From Leptobrachium leishanense (Eukaryota; Chordata; Amphibia; Anura; Megophryidae), in assembly GCA_009667805.1 (NCBI GenBank), contig CM019065.1:15698952-15762951 (forward strand): DNA of 64,000 nucleotides, given 5' to 3'. Each line of letters starts with the position of its first letter. The stretch's first letter is position 1. A model generated the notes under the pieces. It did no database searches. It was not told where the DNA came from and worked only from the letters and a program-made list of their open reading frames with translations. This document shows, piece after piece, positions 58,201 through 64,000 of the stretch. The position numbers and the translations under genes were made by a program.

Positions 58201-61200
58201 GACAGCTTTTTGAATAGACGAATTGCCCCGAAATTGCACATATGGTGATGGTCACCATTCGGTGGCGAATTCGGAGGTTAGTGAATAACCTTTGAAATGT
58301 TAGGTTGGATGGGAAGGCATCCAGGGTCTCATCATGGTGCCATAAGTACCAGGGCTCAGACAGAGAAGGGAATGTGATGTCACATACTGCAGCTTATGTC
58401 AGCAGAAGGTGGCTTCTAAGCCATGCCATGACTTCCATGAGAGAAGTGGGTGGTGAAAAGGATACCAAACCATAAACGGGGAGAAATGGTGATCCTAAGC
58501 TAATTCCACCCTCCTCTGTGTATGTACTTATGAGAGCATGTATATAAATGTTAGTGTTTCCATAGATTCCTCGTGAATTTGTTGCACTTAGCGCATTCTA
58601 GGAAGGTGCCTTTCATTTCGTCCAGACTTCAGATTTTCAGATGAAATGTTAGTGTTTCAGGAACATCTGAAATGACGGTATAAATAAAAGGTTTCCAAAT
58701 CGAACAAAAATGATCTGGAGGGGGGTTGCTCTCTTTAAGCAATATTAACTAGGGATGAGCCGAATACCCCCGTGTTCGGTTCGCATTCGTACTCGAACGA
58801 TTTCAAAAATTCGAGTTCGAACTCGAACCGAACTCAATGAAAGTCAATGGGAGTCAAAAGTTTGGTTTTTAGAGTGCCCTCCAAGAGGGTATATATGCAA
58901 GATATTTGCCATAAAAGTTATATGGGGGTCCGGGTAGTGCCCTGGGGGACAGGAAACAAGGACAAAAAGTTTAAAAACAGACATTTTTAAAGGAACAGTG
59001 AGTTTTCCATGAAATAAGGGTTAAAAATAAAAATGAAAAATTCCTTCAAATATCGTGCTTAGGAGGTCCCCATAACCTGCCCGTGAAGTGGCGGATTTCT
59101 AGGATGTATAGAAACATTGTGTTGTGTTGTGTTACTATTGCAGAAGCAGCAAGCCCTTCCACCACGCTTGCACCAAAACTATAGATCTAACCCAATAATA
59201 ATTGTATGCTCACATAGGCCCTTCGGGAGAGGTACATGACATACAAATACTGGAATATTACGTTTAAATCTAAGGAGTGTGATAAAGATTTTATTAAGCC
59301 CTTGATGACATTGACAAGTGATGTAACATCTACATCATTAATGATTGGCTTTACAGAGCCCTGGTCCTTAAACCCTTCACTGCTGACGACGTGTGGGACA
59401 CGTCCTCATTGATGCACGTTACATGCTGAGGACGTGCCCCACATGTCATCAGCTGTGAGGGACCCCCGGCGGAGATACCTCTCTGTCCGGGGTCCCGCGG
59501 CATTCTGACTTCAGCATCCTCAGGCGCTGAAGTCAAACTCCTCCGGACGTAAATGACGTCATCGCGCCATGCAATGCCGGGAGATAGCCTGGAAGGGAGG
59601 GGGGATCCGTTCGGATCCTCTCCCTCCCGATCGGGAAGGAGCAGCGCCAAAAGCCAGGCACCGCTTAAAAGGGGAGAGTATCCAAGCCTGGAGCCACCGG
59701 TGGAGCCACCCTCAAGCGCCGGGTGGCACTTTGGCGCCTTGCGGCACCAAAGTGCAGCCTAGCTCCAGTGGGGGCCGCCATCTTGGATAGTGGCTCCACC
59801 ACCGGGTCCCCCCTCGCTACCCAACGAGATAGCCGGGGAACCCCTAGCTGCCCGGGAATTTCCCAAGGAAATCCCCTGGTGGAGATAGGGGGTTCCTGTG
59901 AACCCCGATATCTCTAGAACCGTGCCAGCTAGGGGGTCATGAAGGGTGTCATTTGAAGGCCTGAGGATTACCTTTCGAATGATACCAAGCATGACTAGGT
60001 AAAAAAGTAAAAACAAAATAAGAAAATAATAAAAATAATAAATAAATTGAGAAAAAAATTTAAAAAAATAAAAACATGTTTTTTTGTGTGTGTTGTTTTT
60101 ATTGATGCAGCAATAATGTTCACATTTCAATTATAATGACTTTTTCTATGGGGTGCGTTTGCTAAAAATCACATAATTCCCCCCACAAAATGTAACAAGT
60201 CCCCATTTCTAATTTTTGTGCAAGCGCACCCCATAGAAAACATAACCGCAAACGCTCATGTGCTAAAATGTGAAAACAAACCACTTTACACACTGTCTGC
60301 AGATGATTAAAAATTCAATTTTTATTGCATATTTTGCCATAATATACAGGCAGGACATGACGCATACATATAAAAATTATATATTATGAATCTGCAGAGT
60401 CTGCCGGAAAGAACGATATCTAATATGTCTGAGTCATTTAATAAAATGTGGCTTCAAATCGCGTTTAAACATGATGAGCGAAAGCAGTAAAAATGAGCTG
60501 AGCACAGAGCGGTGAAATGCCTCAGCAGTGAAAGGGTTAAGGGGTTAAACAGCATATCAGAGGAAAATTTAGTAGAGAAATGAACACTTCTTAGAATTCA
60601 GAAGCACAGGTGTTGTTTGACACATGTTCAGGAGACACCTCCAGACACCCTCAGTCTTCAGACAATGTATCAAATTCATTAGACCAGACTAATTAAAAGC
60701 ACATGTTATTTCCAAACACTGATAACACCTGTTGTTTACGGCGTTTGAGAGCACATGTCATTTAGAGGTGAGAATCTTTGCACCTAGACATTAGTTTTTT
60801 TGATTCAATATCTAATAAACCGTTGCTTATAATATTCTGCAGTAAAGAGTCTCTTTATCTCTAGATTTTTTAGTATTTTTTAAGGATGTTGTATACTTTC
60901 TCAAAGAATTTTTTTTTATTTTCGAACTCGAGCCGAACACGCCAAAAAGTTTGAAGTTCGAGAACTTTCGAACTGCCAATGTTCGAGTCAAACTCCGAAC
61001 TGATCGAACCGAAAAGCTCATCCCTAATATTAACCCTAATACATGCAGAAACAGTGTCTGCAACCATAGACATAACCCTAACCCAATACTACACATAGTC
61101 CTAATCTTAACCCAAGCAGAAAGAGTAACCAAACCCTAGACATAACCCTAACCCAAGCAGAAACCCAACCCTACACATAACCCTAAACTAAGCAGAAACA

Positions 61201-62741
61201 GTAGCCCACCCCTAGACATAACCGTAACCCAACACTATACATAACCCTAATCCTAACACAAGCAGAAACAGTAACCCAACCATCGGCATAGCCCTAACCC
61301 ATGCAGAACAGTAACCCTACCCTAGACATAACCCTAACCCAAGCAGAAACAGTAACCCAACCCTAGACATAGTCCTAACCCAAGCAGAAACGGTAACCCA
61401 ACCCTAGACATAACCCAAGCAGAAACAGTAACCCAACCCTAGACATAACTCTAACCCAAGCAGAAACAGTAACCCAACCCTAGACCCTAAACCAAGCAGA
61501 AACAGTAACCAATCCCTACTCCAAGCAGAAACAGTAACCAAACCCTAGACATAGCCCTAACCCAAGCAGAAAGGGTAACCCAACCCTAGACATAACCCTA
61601 ATCCTAACCCAAGCAGAAACAGTAACCCAACCCTAGACATAACCTTAACCCAAGCAGAACCAGTAACTAAACCCTAACCAAAGCAGAAACAGTAACCAAA
61701 CCCTAGACATAGCCCTAACCCAAGCAGAAACAGTAACACAACCCTAGACATAACCCTACTCAAGCAGAAACTGTAACCTAACCCTAGCCCTAACCCTAAC
61801 CCAAGAAGAAACAGTAAACAAATCCTAGACATAACCCTAAACAAAGCAGAAACAGTGACTGTAACCCTAACAGTAACCCAATACTAAAAGTGACCCTAAT
61901 CTTAACCCTACCTCAAGCGCAAACAGTAACAGTGACTCAATCCCAGAAGTTATACTAATTCTAACTCTAGCCCTAACCATAACAGAAGCAGTAACAGTGA
62001 CCCAATCCCAGAAGTAACCCTAATCCAAACAGTAACTGTAACACAAATAGAAGAAGAAACCCTAGAAGTAACCCTTGACAAGGCAGAAACAGTGTCTGTA
62101 ACACTAGATGTAACCCTAACCCATGCAGAAACCGTAACTGTAACCCTAACCAGAAACTAACAGTAACCCAACCCTAGAAGAATTCCAAATCCTAGAATTA
62201 ACCATACCCCTAATGGTAACTAACATTTATGGGTATAGAGTGGGGGATGGAGGAGGTAAAGAGGAGGCTATAGAAGGGGAGGTGGGGTAGAGAGACTGAA
62301 AATAGCTGCTCAGCTGAAATTTCAGATATTTCAGATCGAGTCGGCAAATTCCGAAAGACAAAGATTTTGCAAAAAGAAATTTGCCGTAATTTAATGTTGG
62401 TCTGTGCGCATGTCTTCATTCTATGTTTAAACGTTTGCCACATAATCAACCCATTGATTAACCCTTAAGGGACGTCCTCCTGTACAGCCTGTGTTTTATA
62501 AAATGTGTGGTTATTACAGGAATAACGGACAGACCTGCAGATGTAGCAAGTGACGCAATCCAATCATTACCTTAAGAGAGAATCCTTTGGCCACATATCC
62601 TTGGGGACACCATTCAGCAGTTCCCCAATTACCCCAACGTCCTCCGTTCGATACGCTGATGGGAAATGGAAGAGGAGGACAACCGCTTGCGATGGCGAGC
62701 AGAGAGAGGAGGAGGAGGACAGAGGTTGCTTGTAGAAGCAT
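55263..62741 (-). CDS. vmo1: Vitelline membrane outer layer protein 1 (VMO1)-like, three exons, intact
   Basis: Exons 62741-62571, 55811-55699 and 55572-55263 join to 594 nt (197 residues and a stop). The splice sites are AAG|GTAATG, TTTTAACAG|A, CCC|GTAAGT and CTTCCAG|G, with phases 0 and 2. Residues 1-20 form a leucine-rich signal peptide. The mature protein shows the three-fold VMO1 repeat: GRWGNWG then GDDTAVNGIRLHC (65-77), GDNTAVNNIRFSC (125-137) and GDNTALNDVQFYCC (178-191), plus WGSYGAWSQPC and HGVCGILTKV. Eight cysteines after residue 40 (45, 77, 105, 137, 160, 165, 190, 191) fit four disulfides. In birds VMO1 is a secreted beta-prism protein of the egg's outer vitelline membrane; other vertebrates also express it in secretory tissues. 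The length is normal. A TATA box and a polyA signal flank it. Frog genomes may hold several paralogues, so orthology is not proven. Confidence 0.93.
55573..55698 (-). other. vmo1 intron 2 (126 bp)
   Basis: It starts GTAAGT (55698) and ends CTTCCAG (55573). It is short and free of repeats. Confidence 0.9.
55990..56778. mobile_element. Harbinger-like element, GGGGTTATTCA ends
   Basis: It begins GGGGTTATTCATAGAG and ends with the inverted CTCTCTGAATAACCCC. TTA flanks both sides (55987-55989 and 56779-56781). It is 789 bp long without a transposase. Its interior includes the AAACGGTTTATTAGATGTTG module shared with other families. Confidence 0.78.
56783..58286. mobile_element. Repeat with TCTATTCACAAAC ends, split by another element
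   Basis: GGTCTATTCACAAACTACTG at 56783 faces the inverted GGTTAGTGAATAACC near 58272-58286. Both halves are rich in AATTTCAGTG and GTGAATTGAC-type motifs. The middle is occupied by the element 57143-58002. A related end occurs at 63230. Confidence 0.55.
57143..58002. mobile_element. CAGGGTTATTCAAAGAG-ended element, 860 bp
   Basis: The terminal 17 bp CAGGGTTATTCAAAGAG are exactly inverted at the two ends. The interior carries the ACTCTTTACTGCAG and GGTTTATTAGATATTG module. No transposase was found. Confidence 0.78.
58287..58749. other. No recognised feature (vmo1 intron 1)
   Basis: This intron sequence between transposons shows no repeat structure or exon-like frame. Confidence 0.45.
58750..61026. 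mobile_element. Non-autonomous hAT element with exact 8-bp TSD
   Basis: Ends are TAGGGATGAGCCGAATACCC (58750) and AAGCTCATCCCTA (61026). ATATTAAC is exactly duplicated at 58742-58749 and 61027-61034. Its two ends match those of 1791-5153, so both are copies of one non-autonomous family derived from the Ac-like hAT. A TTAA element is nested at 59368-60540. Confidence 0.9.
59368..60540. mobile_element. TTAA-target hairpin-rich element, complete, nested in hAT
   Basis: TTAA lies at 59368-59371 and 60537-60540; the ends are TTAAACCCTTCACTGCTGACG and, inverted, TTAACCCTTTCACTGCTGAGG. Hairpins again fill the left half (GACGTGTGGGACACGTC, GGATCCGTTCGGATCC, GGCACTTTGGCGCC/GGCACCAAAGTGC) with sequences different from the copy at 43649. 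The right half is conserved (GTCTGCCGGAAAGAACGATA). Confidence 0.8.
61029..62190. repeat. CCCTAA-containing minisatellite, unit about 41 bp
   Basis: About 28 diverged units follow the pattern ATAACCCTAACCCAAGCAG, AAACAGTAACCCAACCCTAG, with unit-length variation and decay toward the right (after 61800). CCCTAACCC inside each unit is the vertebrate telomere motif in one register. It lies in vmo1 intron 1, next to the hAT target duplication. Confidence 0.88.
62191..62570. other. vmo1 intron 1, 5' portion, no repeat recognised
   Basis: Nothing beyond the donor site was recognised; it may hold unidentified regulatory sequence. Confidence 0.45.
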
Positions 62742-62820
62742 GATGTCGCTGAGCTCTGGTTAAAGCTGTGATGTCAGAGGCTGCTTTATCCTATAGTACC
62801 TGAAACAATACTGTGCCTCT

Positions 62821-62827
62821 TTATATA
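62821..62827 (-). promoter_or_regulatory. TATA box of vmo1
   Basis: TATATAA on the minus strand lies about 80 bp upstream of the start codon at 62741. With a usual spacing this predicts transcription starting near 62793 and a leader of about 50 nt without an intron. Confidence 0.7.
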
Positions 62828-63080
62828 GAGAAGGAACCGAAGCCCGGGGGGGGGGGGGGCGTGTAATCTCTGCTCTCTTCCCGGAATATCATCAGAAAAA
62901 GAAAACATTCACAGAATCTCTTCTTTCCTCATCATCAAGGTTAAATAAACAAACTGTGCGGACAAAGAAAAGGAACGACCGAAATGCGAATAAGTATACA
63001 TTTTTAAGATATTTTCTGTCTTTCGTGACCAGAATGCTATTTATTTATTTTTTAACACAAAAAAACACTAATTTAAACTT
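62828..63080. other. vmo1 upstream region
   Basis: It contains a run of 13 G (near 62847-62859) and otherwise non-repetitive sequence that probably holds the gene's promoter-proximal elements. No motif was assigned. Confidence 0.4.
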
Positions 63081-63082
63081 TT

Positions 63083-63214
63083 AGGGCCATATTACATAGT
63101 TGGTGCTAACTTAACCAGAGCTGTTGTAAACTTCCCAGAGCCATTATAGCCTATGGAGGTTTTCAGTTTACAACAGCTCTGGTTAAGTTAGCACCAAGCA
63201 TGTAATATGGCCCT
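63083..63214. mobile_element. Hairpin MITE, 132 bp
   Basis: AGGGCCATATTACATAGTTG and, inverted, CAAGCATGTAATATGGCCCT are the outer parts of two arms of about 50 bp separated by about 30 bp (GGTGCTAACTTAACCAGAGC is matched in the other arm). The whole element would fold into one long hairpin. Confidence 0.8.
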
Positions 63215-63227
63215 TTGGATTCTAACA

Positions 63228-64000
63228 GGGTCTATTCACAAAGCACAGGAATTCCGTGCAGTTTTAGGGCTTTGTGCTTTGGTGCACCTTGGCGATTCCA
63301 TTAAGCCGAAAATACACTGAATTCACTATTTAAGGGGTTATACAGAGAGCCGATCTGTCCCTGAAATGTCACTCAACAGTGATTTTCCCCATACGGTGAC
63401 ATTTCGGGGTCATTCGGCTATTCAGAGAGCAGGCAGTTCACCAAATTTTGGCGAACTGCCAGCCAGTACAGAGCCTGTTCGAGGGCAGTGAAATCCCTCA
63501 AAAAGAAAAGCAATGCTTCGTCTATTCAGAGACACCGAACAGCAGATAAAAGTCGGTGAAATGCCCTGCCATTCGGTGGTTTCATTCGACAGGTTTATTC
63601 AGGAGAATCCCATAGGCTTCAATGTTAAAAACATTCCCGTTTTAATCCAACATCTAATAAACTGTTTATTATTTTATTCTGCAGGAAAAACTCTCCATAT
63701 TTATAGATTTTTTTTAGGATCTTTTAGGCATAGTTCGGGATTGTTTTTTAAGCAAAATTTGTTTTCTGTTTTTTTAAAAGTGTTTTTTCTTTTTTCTGTA
63801 ACAGCCTTTTTTATTATCATTCATCGGATCTTATATGTAAATTCCAGACATTTTCGTTGAGTAGTTTTTGTAAACAGCGTTTCACTTTTCATACTTTTGA
63901 ACATTTTTTTACCCCGTTCGTCAGCTTGTCAGCTTTTTCCAGTGGCTGGTCTGTGCTGTGCTCGGCAGCTTGTTGGTTATTTTCGACGTGTTCGGTGTGT
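63228..64000. mobile_element. TTCAC-ended repeat and GGGGTTATNCA Harbinger-like element, running off the window
   Basis: GGGTCTATTCACAAAGCACAG at about 63228 resembles the end at 56783. At 63331 TAA precedes GGGGTTATACAGAGAGCC, the start of a copy related to 55990-56778, including the inverted TTTATTAGATATTG module near 63645-63720. The right end lies outside the window. Confidence 0.6.

Larger units (their letters stand above)
55812..62570 (-). other. vmo1 intron 1 (6.76 kb), filled with mobile elements
   Basis: It starts GTAATG at 62570 and ends TTTTAACAG at 55812. Most of its length is made up of a Harbinger-like element, a TTCAC-ended repeat with a nested CAGGGTTATTCA element, a hAT with a nested TTAA element, and a minisatellite. 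Confidence 0.88.

Noticed and set aside
61029..62190. True interstitial telomere tract
   Set aside because: CCCTAA occurs only about once or twice per 41-bp unit, not as pure hexamer runs, so I call it a minisatellite with a telomere-like core.

Overview
The window looks like repeat-rich vertebrate DNA, most likely from a frog or another amphibian. This is inferred from the repeat families (CR1 LINE, T2/Kolobok-type MITE, Ac-like hAT, Harbinger- and piggyBac-like elements, a Gmr1-type retrotransposon) and from two egg-envelope gene families. The species cannot be fixed from sequence alone. There is one 100-N assembly gap at 34465-34564.

Only one intact host gene is supported: a three-exon VMO1-like gene on the minus strand (exons 62741-62571, 55811-55699, 55572-55263; 197 residues). 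It has a TATA box, canonical splice sites and a polyA signal, and its 6.8-kb first intron is packed with transposons. About 2 kb beyond its 3' end, on the opposite strand, lies a decayed ZP3-like pseudogene (about 52555-53340).

Layout. 1-402 is the right part of a TTAA-target, hairpin-rich transposon. 403-860 and 23599-34464 are blocks of a 54-bp satellite. Between them, 861-22522 is a nest: an Ac-like hAT transposon (minus strand, transposase remnants 16755-21783) was hit by at least four later insertions. These are a short hAT (1791-5153, itself carrying five full or partial Harbinger-like copies and a TTAA element), a Harbinger-like MITE (5512-5959), a CAGTGGCG-ended hAT (5999-13666) hosting a Ty3/gypsy element with integrase before reverse transcriptase (6323-12994), and a CAGTGGTGTA-ended hAT (13965-16448). 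Target-site duplications support most of the joins.

The large satellite carries three 427-bp Harbinger-like inserts at the same monomer junction, spaced about 3.5 kb apart, which indicates a higher-order repeat. 34565-47559 holds a CR1 scrap, a Tc1-like element, more MITEs and TTAA elements, a second broken hAT copy with an inverted duplication (38346-42360), a T2-type MITE, a LINE RT fragment and a detached hAT 3' end. 47969-52535 is a near full-length but frameshifted antisense CR1. The rest is the ZP3-like pseudogene, short MITEs, the vmo1 gene, a CCCTAA-rich minisatellite in its intron and further Harbinger-like repeats upstream.

Nearly all other long open frames (satellite frames, hairpin arms, CT repeats) are artefacts. 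I found no confirmed new biological system. The most unusual items are the multi-hairpin TTAA family, the satellite higher-order repeat, the INT-before-RT retrotransposon, the module shared by two transposon superfamilies, and the vmo1/ZP3-like pairing.
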